64,000 nt of DNA from Megaleporinus macrocephalus (lineage: Eukaryota > Chordata > Actinopteri > Characiformes > Anostomidae): positions 5,638,890 through 5,702,889 of the forward strand of contig CM038719.1 of the NCBI GenBank assembly GCA_021613375.1, read 5' to 3'. Of this stretch, positions 43,755 through 55,100 are shown piece after piece (position 1 is the first letter of the stretch; each line of letters begins with the position of its first letter). The position numbers were made by a program, and so were the translations under genes. Under the pieces are notes generated by a model. The model worked only from the letters and a program-made list of their open reading frames with translations. It made no database searches and was not told where the DNA came from.

Positions 43755-44990
43755 GTCCCTCTTGGCCCCACATGAGTTAAAGATTGGCTGCCAACTGGGT
43801 CCCCTTTTAGGCAACCCAGTTGGGGCACACAAAGATTTGTCCATTTGCTCAACATAGGCCCTGTGTGTGTGTTTTTGCCCATGTGGACCCCTAATGGTGC
43901 CAATCTGGGCTGCAGGCAGGGCCCATGTAAACAATCATCCACTGGCCCCAAAGTCAAAACAGAAATAACTGTAACCCTCTGGGGACCACAAAGTTAGCCT
44001 AACTGAGCCCCACAACAGTGACCAAACTGTAGCTTAACTGGAACCTACTTTGGCAGCCTAACTGGGTCCCACAATGATAACTCAACTGGCGCCTAAACCT
44101 GTAGTCTAACTGTGTAATCCAACTGGGGCCTAAAGTTATAACCTAACTGGAGCCCAATGTTATAACCCAACTGAGGCTCAAATTTATAACCCAACTGGGG
44201 CCCAAATTTATAACCCAACTGGGCCTAAAGTTATAACTCAGCTGAGGCCCAAATTTGTAACCCAACTGGGGCCTAAAGTTATAACCTAACTGGAGCCCAA
44301 TGTTATAACCCAACTGAGGCCCAAATTTATAACCCAACTGGGGCCCAAATTTATAACCCAACTGGGCCCAAAATTCTAACTTAACTGAGGCCCAAATTAT
44401 AATCCAACTGGGGCCTAAAGTTATAACCTAACTGGGCCTAAAGTTATAACCCAACTGAGGCCCAATGTTATAACCCAACTGGGGCCAAAATTTATAACCC
44501 AACTGGGCCGAAAGTTCTAACTCAGCTGAGGCCCAAATTTATAACCCAACTGGGCCTAAAGTTATAATTCAACTAAGGCCCAAATTTATAATCCAACTGG
44601 GGCCTAAAGTTATAACCTAACTGGGGCCTAAAGTTATAACCCAACTAAGGCCCAAAGTTATAACCCAACTGGGCCTAAAGTTATAGCCCAACTGGTGCCC
44701 AAAATTATAATCCAACCAGGGCCTAAAGTTATAACCCAAGTGAGGCCCAAAGTTATAACCCAATTGGGACCCAAAGTTATAACCTATTTGGGGCCTAAAG
44801 TTATAACCCAACCAGGGCCAAAAGTTATAACTCAACTAAGGCCCAAATTTATAACCCAAATGGACCCAAAGTTATAACCCAACTGGGGCCCATGTATCAC
44901 GATTCACCACTACAACCTATGTAAAACTACCTATGTAAAACCCCTACCACCCAAACATACATGGAACCCACATGGACATGTTAACTGGGA
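43755..44990 (-). repeat. 24-bp satellite element, inverted copy, starting in the g6pc1 3'UTR
   Basis: 43755-43960 is the complement of the unique tail at about 27235-27440. 44090-44890 is an array of GGCCCAAATTTATAACCCAA/CTGGGGCCTAAAGTTATAAC units, the complement of the 26.1-27.0 kb array but more diverged. It begins about 20 bp after the g6pc1 stop codon. I see no AATAAA before its end; ATTAAA occurs at 45172. Confidence 0.9.
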
Positions 44991-45194
44991 TTCTAACTTA
45001 GTTCTAGCCACTCATTCACTTCATGAGGTCAGCCTGCTTCATATGTTCACTGTATAGATGCACTATATCAGACTGTAGCCCATCTGTTGCTACACAGTTT
45101 GACTGCCACAAAGTGAACTAGGTGTAGTTTGGGTTGAACATGCTTAGAACCCAGGGTGCACATGTTTATTTATTAAAGAATTAATTTAATTTTT

Positions 45195-46020
45195 TCACAT
45201 GGGTTTGCACTTATTTTCTTCCCACTTGTTGCTGGTTGGTGATGTCAATATCCATGTCAAACTCAAGTTCACAAAGCTGCCTCTGATTTTCTGTAGGTTC
45301 TCGAGTGCTTCCACTTTACATAACATGTACATTCTCCCACCCATGACAAAAGTCACACCCTTAATCTGTACTTCCTCGTTGCCTGTTCTTAACCTTCACT
45401 CTCTATTGTTTCCACTTTCTGACCCTGAACTTATCTTGTTTACTGCCCCGCTCGTCTTCCTCCTGACCGTTCCACCAAAGAATCTATCTCTTTCCATGAG
45501 ACTCAGTTTATTGAACCTTCTTCTCTTAATCAATCTACTTCTTTCATGTTTCCTGTTGCCTCTTATCTCCTGAGGGATATGCGCTAACGCTGAACTCTCT
45601 CTCTGAATCCTTGAATACATTAGCCTCCCTGAAAACAAAACCTTATCCACTTCCTCTCCCTGGTGTACTGCTGATCTGCGTACCTTGAAGTGGGTTGGCT
45701 GTTAGCTAGAACGTCTATATAGAAAGACAAAACCTATAATCAACATCTATCTACATGCAGAGATGCTAAGGCAACCTACTCCTCTGATCTCACTAATAGT
45801 CAGCATAGTACAAACCCTCTGCCCCAACCAATTCTCAACACTTACTCTTTAAATGCCCCGACAACACCCTTGTCCCAAGGACATAGAGTTGCTCTATGAA
45901 TATACTCCATCACCCCCCACCCGGCATGTTCTTTTTTAGGTGTCTTATCATTGCTCCACGATAAAACGGTAAAGGACTGACATACTACATAAGCTATTCT
46001 CTGTGCTTTTCACCTCCTCA
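45195..46020 (+). pseudogene. LINE (CR1/L2-like) fragment, endonuclease end
   Basis: A frame reading L-L-V-G-D-V-N-I-H-V resembles the endonuclease motif L-L-G-D-F-N-I-H. Later stretches (e.g. W-C-T-A-D-L-type and Y-L-H-A-E-M) fit the segment between endonuclease and polymerase. Stops and frameshifts throughout. It is the probable 5' part of the same dead element seen at 48284-48945. Confidence 0.55.
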
Positions 46021-46167
46021 CAATAACAAGTTAGAATTTAATTCATGAAGTATATAATGTTACATCATACATCATACATCCACAAAACCAACAAACCAAC
46101 AATCACATAAAAAATCTCTCCCAATGCGTCAATAAAAGCCCAGTTAAAAAAAACAGGTCCCCAGGAC

Positions 46168-47786
46168 CAAAGGTGTCAAAAGTATTCACATTCATTCCTC
46201 AGGTAGAAGTAGAGATACTAGGGTTTAAAAATACTTCTGTAGAAGTTGAAGTATCAACTGAAGCTTTTTACTCCAGTATAAGTGTAAAAGTACTGCTTTC
46301 AGAACTATTTAAAGTATAAAAGTAAAAGTAATGTCAGGACAAAATACCATTAAGGACAAAAGCTTAGGCCGCACCACAGGGTTCTATAGTGCACTAGCCC
46401 ACCTCCCCAAAAACCCCATTCTTCTAAAAGCCATAATGACTATAATGTTATATTAAAATGTTAAAGTTGATAAATTTGGGATGCGCTAGGCTTCCTGTTT
46501 CAGCCGCATATACGCCCATTGAACATGAATGTAGTTTAGTACAATGTAAATATATTAAAGAAGCATATCTGTTACTACTGAACATTAACATGTGTTTCAT
46601 GGAGCGAAAGATATGATGACTAGTTGTCTATGAGTATTGTAATGAAGTCAAACTTCAAAGACATGTTATCAATAATCTTTACTGGAATGTAAATGTACAT
46701 GAATGAAAACAAGCTGAAATGAAATAGGAGTAACGAGACTATGTTTAAAATGTAAGGAGTAGAAAGTACTGATAATGGAGTGTAAATGTAAGGAGTAGAA
46801 AGTACTGATAATGGAGTCTAAATGTAAGAAGTAGAAAGTACTGATAATGGAGTGTAAATGTAAGGAGTAGAAAGTACTGATAACGGAGTGTAAATGTAAG
46901 GAGTAGGAAGTACTGATAACGGAGTATAAATGTAAGGAGTAGAAAGTACTGATAATGGAGTGTAAATGTAAGGAGTAGAAAGTACTGATAATGGAGTGTA
47001 AATGTAAGGAGTAGAAAGTACTGATAATAGAGTCTAAATGTAAGGAGTAGAAAGTACTGATAACGGAGTGTAAATGTAAGGAGTAGGAAGTACTGATAAC
47101 GGAGTATAAATGTAAGGAGTAGAAAGTACTGATAATGGAGTGTAAATGTAAGGAGTAGAAAGTACTGATAATGGAGTGTAAATGTAAGGAGTAGAAAGTA
47201 CTGATAATGGAGTCTAAATGTAAGGAGTAGAAAGTACTGATAACGGAGTGTAAATGTAAGGAGTAGAAAGTACTGATAATGGAGTGTAAATGTAAGGAGT
47301 AGAAAGTACTGATAATGGAGTCTAAATGTAAGGAGTAGAAAGTACTGATAACGGAGTGTAAATGTAAGGAGTAGGAAGTACTGATAACGGAGTATAAATG
47401 TAAGGAGTAGAAAGTACTGATAATGGAGTGTAAATGTAAGGAGTAGAAAGTACTGATAATGGAGTGTAAATGTAAGGAGTAGAAAGTACAGATAATGCAG
47501 TGTAAATGTAAGGAGTAGAAAGTACAGATAATGGAGTATAAATGTAAGGAGTAGAAAGTACTGATAATGCAGTGTAAATGTAAGGAGTAGAAAGTACTGA
47601 TAATGGAGTGTAAATGTAAGGAGTAGAAAGTACTGATAATGGCGTGTAAATGTAAGGAGTAGAAAGTACTGATAATGAAGTGTAAATATAAGGAGTAGAA
47701 GTAAAAAGTCAGCTGAAAAATAATTAAAGTATAAATATCTCTACTGAAATAAGGTAATGAGGTATTTGTACTTCTTTGTACCTCTG
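46168..47786 (+). mobile_element. hAT non-autonomous element with internal minisatellite, exact 8-bp target duplication
   Basis: Flanked by CCCAGGAC at 46160-46167 and 47787-47794. Ends are CAAAGGTGTCAAAAGTA and, complemented, CAGAGGTACAAAGAAGTA. No transposase. Truncated relatives are at 17395-17867 and 35230-35780. Confidence 0.88.
46745..47705. repeat. 36-bp minisatellite inside the hAT element
   Basis: Unit TAAGGAGTAGAAAGTACTGA plus TAATGGAGTGTAAATG, about 26 copies, with higher-order blocks (AACGGAGTG, AACGGAGTAT variants recurring in order). It makes a minus-strand frame of nearly 400 codons (Y-S-L-H-L-H-S-I-I-S-T-F), an artefact. Confidence 0.95.
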
Positions 47787-47794
47787 CCCAGGAC

Positions 47795-48283
47795 GTCCGT
47801 GAAACAGGTCTCATACATAAGGGGTTAATACATGGAGCACTGTATAACCTGGTGCTGTCGTCCACAAAACCAAAGTAACAATCCCAGAAAACAATTCAAT
47901 CTTTCTTAACGTCTCAATTAAACTACAAGACATATTAGACTCGTTTACCAGTTTCAAACCAGTAAACAGTGAGTTTACATCTAAACACTGATCAACATTA
48001 CTTCAGCCATAGTGCAACTCACATCTCTAACACGTTAGAGATGAGCACAGTGAGTCTCACATATGCTAACAACCAAACATAGCTACAGAGTCTCACGAGA
48101 CAGCAGGGAAAGGCTCAGCCAACCACACTGGCCATATGACTTGAGTAGAGAACTTAATTTAACCTTTTCTGCACCTCTAGGTTAATCAGACGTTGACCAA
48201 TTGGGTTTTTTTTGGAGGGGATCAAATTACTGGCGGGGAGAATCCAATAATCACTGGACATTGGTGGGAACACGTCACTTCAG
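47795..48283. other. Unassigned intergenic stretch
   Basis: No gene. GTCCACAAAACCAA at about 47859 resembles ATCCACAAAACCAA at about 46079 on the other side of the hAT element, with similar following sequence, so a local duplication is possible. Confidence 0.4.
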
Positions 48284-48945
48284 TCCATGCTAATTCTACG
48301 CCCTTGTCTTGTCCCCTCTCCAGCATTCCAAATTAGCTTCCTCTGGACCCTGCTTCCTCTGGACCCCTCCTCCCACTCCTCTGATACTGCCCACCCCTTT
48401 CATTTGAATGTATCTTCTCCCTTCTTTGTTGCCTTTAACAGTGTTGACTCTTTTTTCATCACTAACATTATCATGTCCTCCAAAACCACAACCAGTACGA
48501 GCTCTTAATCCACTCCCTACAAACTTAACTAAAGCCTGTCTACCTGCTCTGATCCCTCACCTCACAGCTCTTACAATCAATCACTCCTTCTTGGGCAGGC
48601 CCCGTCTGGTTACAAAATCGCTGCTGTTAGTCCTATACTCAAGAAACCTAGTCTTGATCCTTCAGATCTCAACAACTATCGCCCTATTTCCAACGATCTC
48701 TCCTTCCTATCTAAGGCTCTTGAGAGAACTGTGGCCAGCCAACTACAACAATATCTTGAATCAATTAAACAAGGAGTCCCACAAGGATCAGTCCTTGGAC
48801 CTATACTCTTCATTATGTATATTTTTAATGTTTAATGTTGACTTTCACTGTTATGTGGACGACACCCAGCTCTACCTTAGTACCAGTTCTATCAATGATC
48901 CACCCATTACACATTTGGAAAGCTGTCTACCTGAGAGCCAAAACT
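48284..48945 (+). pseudogene. LINE (CR1/L2-like) reverse transcriptase remnant
   Basis: In shifting frames: Y-K-I-A-A-V-S-P-I-L-K-K-P and N-N-Y-R-P-I-S-N (fingers), I-K-Q-G-V-P-Q-G-S-V-L-G-P-I-L-F (motif B region) and C-Y-V-D-D-T-Q-L-Y (catalytic D-D box). Polymerase order is kept, but about 70 codons are missing between Q-Q-Y-L-E-S and G-V-P-Q-G-S. Dead. Confidence 0.85.
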
Positions 48946-49930
48946 GCATCAAGGAAAATGTCGGCCCAACCTTTACAGCTATAACAGCTTCAACTCTTCT
49001 GGGAAGGCTCTCCACACGGTTTAGGAGAGTGTTTATGGGAATGTTGGACCGTTCTTCCAGAAGAACATTAGTGAGGTCAGACACTGATGAGGGACGAGAA
49101 GGTCTGGCTCGCAGTCTCCGCTCTAATTCATCCCAAAGGTGTTCTATCAGGTTGAGGTCAGGACTCTGTGCAGGCCAGTCAAGTTCTTCTACACCAAACT
49201 CGCTCCTCCATGTCTTTATGGAGCTGCTTTGTGCACAGGTGGGCAGTCATGTTGGAACAGGAAGGGGCCGTCCCCAAACTGTCCCCACAAAGTTGGGAGC
49301 ATGAAATTGTCCAGAATCTCTTGGTCTGCTGAAGCATGAAGAGTTCCTTTCACTGGTACTAGGGGTCTGAGCCCACCTCCTAAAAAACAACCCCACACCA
49401 TAATCCCCCCTCCAACAAACTTTACTCGGCACAATGCAGTCAGACAAGTACCGTTCTCCTGGCAACCGCCAAACATAGACTCGTCCATCAGATTGTCAGA
49501 CAGAGAAGTGTGATTGGTCACTCCAGAGAACACGTCTCCACTGCTCCAGAGTTCACTGTACTGCATCTAACGCTTTGCATTGCACTTGGTGATGTAAGCC
49601 TTGGATCCAACTGCTCCTGACTGGACTTGTTGCACAGGTGGCGTCCTATCACAGTACCACGCTGGAGTTCACTGAGCTCCTGAGCGCGACCCATTCTTTC
49701 ACTAATGTGTGTAGAAGCAGTCTGCATGACTAGGTACTTGGTTTTATAAACCTGTGGCCATGGAAGGGATTGGAACACCTGAATTCAATGATTTGGATGG
49801 GTGAGAGAACACGTTTGGCAACGTAATGTAGCAAAACATCCCAGATAGCAAGTCTATATTGGTCCACTGGCTTAATAAGGTCAGCACTCTGTGAACTATA
49901 ACTGGTCCATCCAGTCATGTACAGGTCTGA
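48946..49930 (-). pseudogene. Tc1-like transposase pseudogene
   Basis: Minus strand from about 49694: M-G-R-A-Q-E-L-S-E-L-Q-R-G-T-V-I-G, the N-terminus of a common fish Tc1 transposase, then after a deletion of most of the DNA-binding region, [33 protein letters not shown] and, in another frame, V-E-S-L-P-R-R-V-E-A-V-I-A. Frameshifts and a stop in the middle. The second catalytic Asp (Q-H-D) is visible. Its right boundary is uncertain. It appears to have inserted into the LINE remnant. Confidence 0.88.
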
Positions 49931-50940
49931 CTAGATTTCAATTTCCTTTTAAAATAATTTAAAAAAAACTACTTTTACAAAGAAAATGATTAGCACCAAT
50001 ACAAAAAAGGTGTATGTGTATATTGACCACCAGGGGGCCATAAGAGAGGTGTTGAGCGAATAGCCAGTGGGCCACTAGAGCTGCTATAATTTAGCCAACA
50101 GCGGGCTGCTATCCTCTTGCTAGGGGACTGGTGCAACCACCGAACAACAACCGAGCAACCAAATATGATACCATAACAGCACCCTTGCAGCCACCTGGAG
50201 CCAGCTAGCATCTGCCCACCCTGCCAAGTTCACAGCAATGACTTAAAAACCAAAGAAACCAACTAACAACATCCTCGCAACCACCTGGAATACCATAACC
50301 ATCTAGCAAGCTAGCACTATGGGAAGACTGATTAAGCTGCACAGTCACTCTACATTTTCAGGGCATAGCTTATTATTACTATTATTATTTTTATTATTAA
50401 CAGTAGTAAAAAATCTCCATGTATCTCCATTTTTGTATGTTTTCATTAATGCATGTCATGTTCCACCGACATTAAAAGAAAAGAATGTTTTTGTCCTCTC
50501 CCTTAGAGTTGTAATTTTGGAGATATTCATTTTTCTTTGGACAGAGATGGTAAACCTGGTATTTTCTTATTTTATTTGATTTATTATGTATTTCTGGCAT
50601 GTATATAGGCAATTTAGTGTTATATTATTGTACTGTGTTGATCTTACTGTTCACTGAGCTTGATAATACATGAAGTGTTTGTTATTTTTAATTGCTGAAG
50701 ACAAAATCATTGCCATGTAGGCTATTAAATTTCAGAAAAGTTCAGAGTCAAAGAAGTCTGTCTGGTGAGAGTACCTGATATTTGTGTAATACAACAACAC
50801 TGATATGACTTATACTGCAAAGGCTTATAATTACTTGCTGTATTAATAATATGTGATGTTTTATGTACCATTATAACTTATACAAGGTGGGCTGAACTAT
50901 CACAGTCTTAAAACTAGACGTGTTATTTAAAATGCAATTA
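49931..50940. other. Intergenic stretch with degenerate repeats
   Basis: 50090-50310 has AGCAACC/CACCTGGA words like the GTTGCTAGG repeats elsewhere. 50390-50560 resembles the dispersed repeat at 11115-11312 (AATCTCCATGTATCTCCATT; TTTGGACAGAGATGG). The rest is A+T-rich without features. Confidence 0.45.
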
Positions 50941-51037
50941 ATGGATAAATAATATAACATTATATATATATATATATTTTTCTGACACTGCAGAAATAGT
51001 ACAGTATGTTTTAGAGTTGTATGCACAATCATACTCA

Positions 51038-51038
51038 A

Positions 51039-51134
<96 letters not shown>
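51038..51134. repeat. (TG)n/(TA)n dinucleotide array
   Basis: A short TG run followed by about 42 TA repeats, directly joined to the fold-back element fragment. A shorter (AT)n is at about 50960-50980. The Y/I-rich open frames are artefacts. Confidence 0.96.
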
Positions 51135-51136
<2 letters not shown>

Positions 51137-51412
51137 ACCAAAGGGACCACCAAAGGGACCACCACAGAGCAGGTAGGGTCATTCTCAGCACTGCAGTGAC
51201 ACTGACATGGTGTTGGTGTGTTAGTGTGTGCTGTGCTGGTGTGAGTGGATCAAACACATCAGTGCTGCTGGAGTGTTTAAACACTGTGTCCACTCACTGT
51301 CCACTCTATTAGACACTCCTACTACTTGCTGGTCCACCTTGTAGATGTAAAGTTAGAGACAGTACCTCATCTGCTGCTGCACAGTTTGTGTTCTCATCAG
51401 TGGACACACAAT
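51134..51412 (+). mobile_element. Fold-back element, partial copy
   Basis: Matches the interior of 18999-19715 (GGACCACCACAGAGCAGGTA; TGCTGGTGTGAGTGGATCAA; TTGTAGATGTAAAGTTAGAG). Confidence 0.75.
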
Positions 51413-51599
51413 TTATTAATAGATAATATAACATTATTATTTGTATTTTTTATTTAAATATCATAATTTTACGTATGCTGTCAGCCAACTTTGCTTATTA
51501 ATTAATTATGAATTGTTTATTTATCATAACCTCTATTTAATGAGGTACTACTTGTTATCTGAAAGCTGTGAAGTTGATTATAATTATTTGATATTTATC

Positions 51600-52043
51600 T
51601 TTAATATTACTGAATATTACTAAAGCTCGGAGCCTCAGTGTAGCTGCTGAAATGCTGAACATTTGCGCCACCTGCTGTTTCAGAGGAGAATTGCACGTCT
51701 ATGTCGAATGACGTATTCGCATGTTTATGTATAATTTATTTAAAAACGCTAAACCACTGCGCTCGTGAATATGTATATTTTTTGCGCTGCTAAATAAAAT
51801 GTGCTGCTATTTAATATACAATAAATAATTTGCAGCGATTCTAAACAGTGAGGTGTGTTTACGTTGTTCGCGGTGAGACTTTTATTTTGAAATGTGAGAC
51901 CGGACGCGGAGTTCACTCCGAGCGGCGCAGGACGGAGTGACTCGCTCTCAGTGTGTCTGAGTGAAATATTAATATTATTTATTAATTAGTAATAAAGGTG
52001 ATATCTGGCGGCTGAGTAGTGATTAATACTGAGGATAAAGGCG
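51600..52043 (+). promoter_or_regulatory. kat7: kat7 promoter and 5'UTR (predicted)
   Basis: CpG-bearing sequence around 51840-51960 (TTCGCGGTGAGA; GACCGGACGCGGAG; GAGCGGCGCAGGACGGAG), unlike the A+T-rich surroundings and directly upstream of the first coding exon. No TATA box at a suitable place, as expected for a housekeeping chromatin gene. Confidence 0.5.
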
Positions 52044-52058
52044 ATGCCACGGCGGAAG
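52044..52058 (+). CDS. kat7: kat7 coding exon 1
   Basis: ATG CCA CGG CGG AAG followed by GTGAGG. Five codons, too short to be noticed without exon 2. Confidence 0.9.
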
Positions 52059-52100
52059 GTGAGGGTCTATGTTCGAGGCCGTGCGGACTGTGTGTGTTTG

Positions 52101-52158
<58 letters not shown>

Positions 52159-55100
52159 TGTGTTTGTTGGTGATAGTTGTGATTATTCTGCATCACTTAC
52201 TGACTGCATGTAATGGGGGGCTCTGCTCGGGGGTCTAATGTGAATCGATGCATTAGTGTGTTGTTTATTGTTGATTCTGGTTCTGTTGGTGTTTGTGTTG
52301 ATGTTGTTGATGTTGGTGTTGATATAGATGGTGTTGTTGGTTTTGGTGTTGATATAGTCGTTGTTGGTGTTGATATAGATGGTGGTGTTGGTTTTGGTGT
52401 TGATATAGATAGTGGTTTTGGTGTTGATATAGTCGTTGTTGTTGTTGGTTTTGGTGTTGATATAGTCGTTGTTGATGTTGGTTTTGGTGTTGATATAGTC
52501 GTTGTTGGTGTTGATATCGATGGTGGTGTTGGTTTTGGTGTTGATATAGTCGTTGTTGTTGGTTTTGGTGTTGATATAGTCGTTGTTGTTGTTGGTTTTG
52601 GTGTTGATATAGTCGTTGTTGATGTTGGTTTTGGTGTTGATATAGTCGTTGTTGGTGTTGATATCGATGGTGGTGTTGGTTTTGGTGTTGATATAGATGG
52701 TGGTGTTGGTTTTGGTGTTGATATAGATAGTGGTTTTGGTGTTGATATAGTCGTTGTTGATGTTGGTTTTGGTGTTGATATAGTCGTTGTTGATGTTGGT
52801 TTTGGTGTTGATATAGTCGTTGTTGGTGTTGATATCGATGGTGGTGTTGGTTTTGGTGTTGATATAGTCGTTGTTGTTGGTTTTGGTGTTGATATAGTCG
52901 TTGTTGATGTTGGTTTTGGTGTTGATATAGTCGTTGTTGATGTTGGTTTTGGTGTTGATATAGTCGTTGGTGTTGATATCGATGGTGGTGTTGGTTTTGG
53001 TGTTGATATAGTCGTTGTTGTTGGTTTTGGTGTTGATATAGTCGTTGTTGTTGTTGGTTTTGGTGTTGATATAGTCATTGGTGTTGATATCGATGGTGGT
53101 GTTGGTTTTGGTGTTGATATAGTCGTTGTTGTTGGTTTTGGTGTTGATATAGTCGTTGTTGATGTTGGTTTTGGTGTTGATATAGTCGTTGTTGGTGTTG
53201 ATATCGATGGTGGTGTTGGTTTTGGTGTTGATATAGATGGTGGTGTTGGTTTTGGTGTTGATATAGATGGTGGTTTTGGTGTTGATATAGTCGTTGTTGA
53301 TGTTGGTTTTGGTGTTGATATAGTCGTTGTTGATGTTGGTTTTGGTGTTGATATAGTCGTTGTTGATGTTGGTTTTGGTGTTGATATAGATGGTGTTGTT
53401 AGTTTTGGTGTTGATATAGATGGTGTGTTGGTGTTGATATCGATGGTGGTGTTGGTTTTGGTGTTGATATAGTCGTTGTTGATGTTGGTTTTGGTGTTGA
53501 TATAGATGGTGGGGTTGGTTTTGGTGTTGATATAGTCGTAGTTAATGTTGGTGTTGGTTTTGATAAAGATGGTGATGTTGATGTTGGTGTTGATGTAGAT
53601 GGTGTTGTTGGTTTTGGTGTTGATATAGTCGTTGTTGATTTTGGTTTTGGTGTTGGTAAAGATGGTGGTGTTGGTTTTGGTGTTGATATAGTCGTTGTTG
53701 ATTTTGGTTTTGGTGTTGGTAAAGATGGTGGTGTTGGTTTTGATATAGATAGTGTTGTTGGTTTTGGTGTTGATATAGATGGTGTTGTTGGTGTTGGTGT
53801 TGATATAGATGGTGTTGTTGGTGTTGGTTTTGATAAAGATGGTGATGTTGATGTTGGTGTTGATATAGATGGTGTTGTTGGTTTTGGTGTTGATATAGAT
53901 GGTGTTGTTGGTGTTGGTGTTGATATAGATGGTGTTGTTGGTGTTGGTTTTGATAAAGATGGTGATGTTGATGTTGGTGTTGATATAGATGGTTTTGTTG
54001 GTTTTGGTGTTGATATAGATGGTGTTGATATAGATGGTGTTGTTGGTGTTGGTGTTGATATAGATGGTGTTGTTGGTGTTGGTTTTGATAAAGATGGTGA
54101 TGTTGATGTTGGTGTTGATATAGATGGTGTTGTTGGTTTTGGTGTTGATATAGATGGTGTTGATATAGATGGTGTTGTTGGTTTTGGTGTTGGTTTTAAA
54201 AATAATGTTGGTCAGGTTTAGTTTTTTGGCTGTACTCTGGTTGTCATTGGTTTTAGTGATGGTTGTTGGTTGGTAGCGTTGATGTTGGTGCTGTTTCTTT
54301 TAGCGTTGCTGTTTTTGTCCCCCTTAATACATGAAAGTTCTTATAAAGCAGTTGATGTGTTTGGACCAAACACCAGTAACACACACTCAGGCTCTTAGCA
54401 GGACAGTCAGGTGATTTAGAGCAGGACCCTCTGCCCTGCACATTGTGTTGTTTTCAGCACCCCTGATCCAGCTAATCGGCTAGTGAACAAACCCTTCCTG
54501 AGGGGAAGTTGGTGTGTTTTGGCGGGTTTGAAGATCCTCCAGGACCAGGTATTAGCATATCCAGTATTACAGGAGCATCAAAACATAAACAAAGCTGTTA
54601 CCAAGATAATAACAGCATAAACGGCTTTAGCAGCTTTGCTGTGAAAACAAACATTAGACAGGACGTCTGCCTGAAGGTGGACAGATTACAGTGGGGGTGT
54701 CTGCCGCTCCACCGCCCTGCAGCTACATCTCACTTCAGTTGAATCATAAGATATAAGATGTGTCTTGTGTCATATATACAGTCAAGGAGTTTAATCATTT
54801 GTGTGTGCTTATCAGCCATAACATTACAACAGTCTTCTTGTATCTACACACATTGTCCAGCTCCACTGACCATATATATCTGATTCTCTGTTACACTGTT
54901 CTTTATTGGTCAGGACCCCCACAGGACCACCACAGAGCAGGTACTATTAGGGTGGTGACTCATTCTCCGCACTGCAGGAACACTGACATGGCGATGGTGT
55001 GTTAGTGTTTGTTGTGCTGGTGTGAGTGGATTAGACACAGTGGTGCTGCTGCTGGAGTGTTTAAACACTGTGTCCACTCACTGTCCACTCTATTAGACAC

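Noticed and set aside
46669..47865. A 398-codon minus-strand frame
   Set aside because: Produced by the 36-bp minisatellite within the hAT element.
52197..53472. A 419-codon V/G/D/I frame and a 293-codon T/P/S mucin-like frame on opposite strands
   Set aside because: Both are products of a GTT-rich array with units divisible by three, inside kat7 intron 1.
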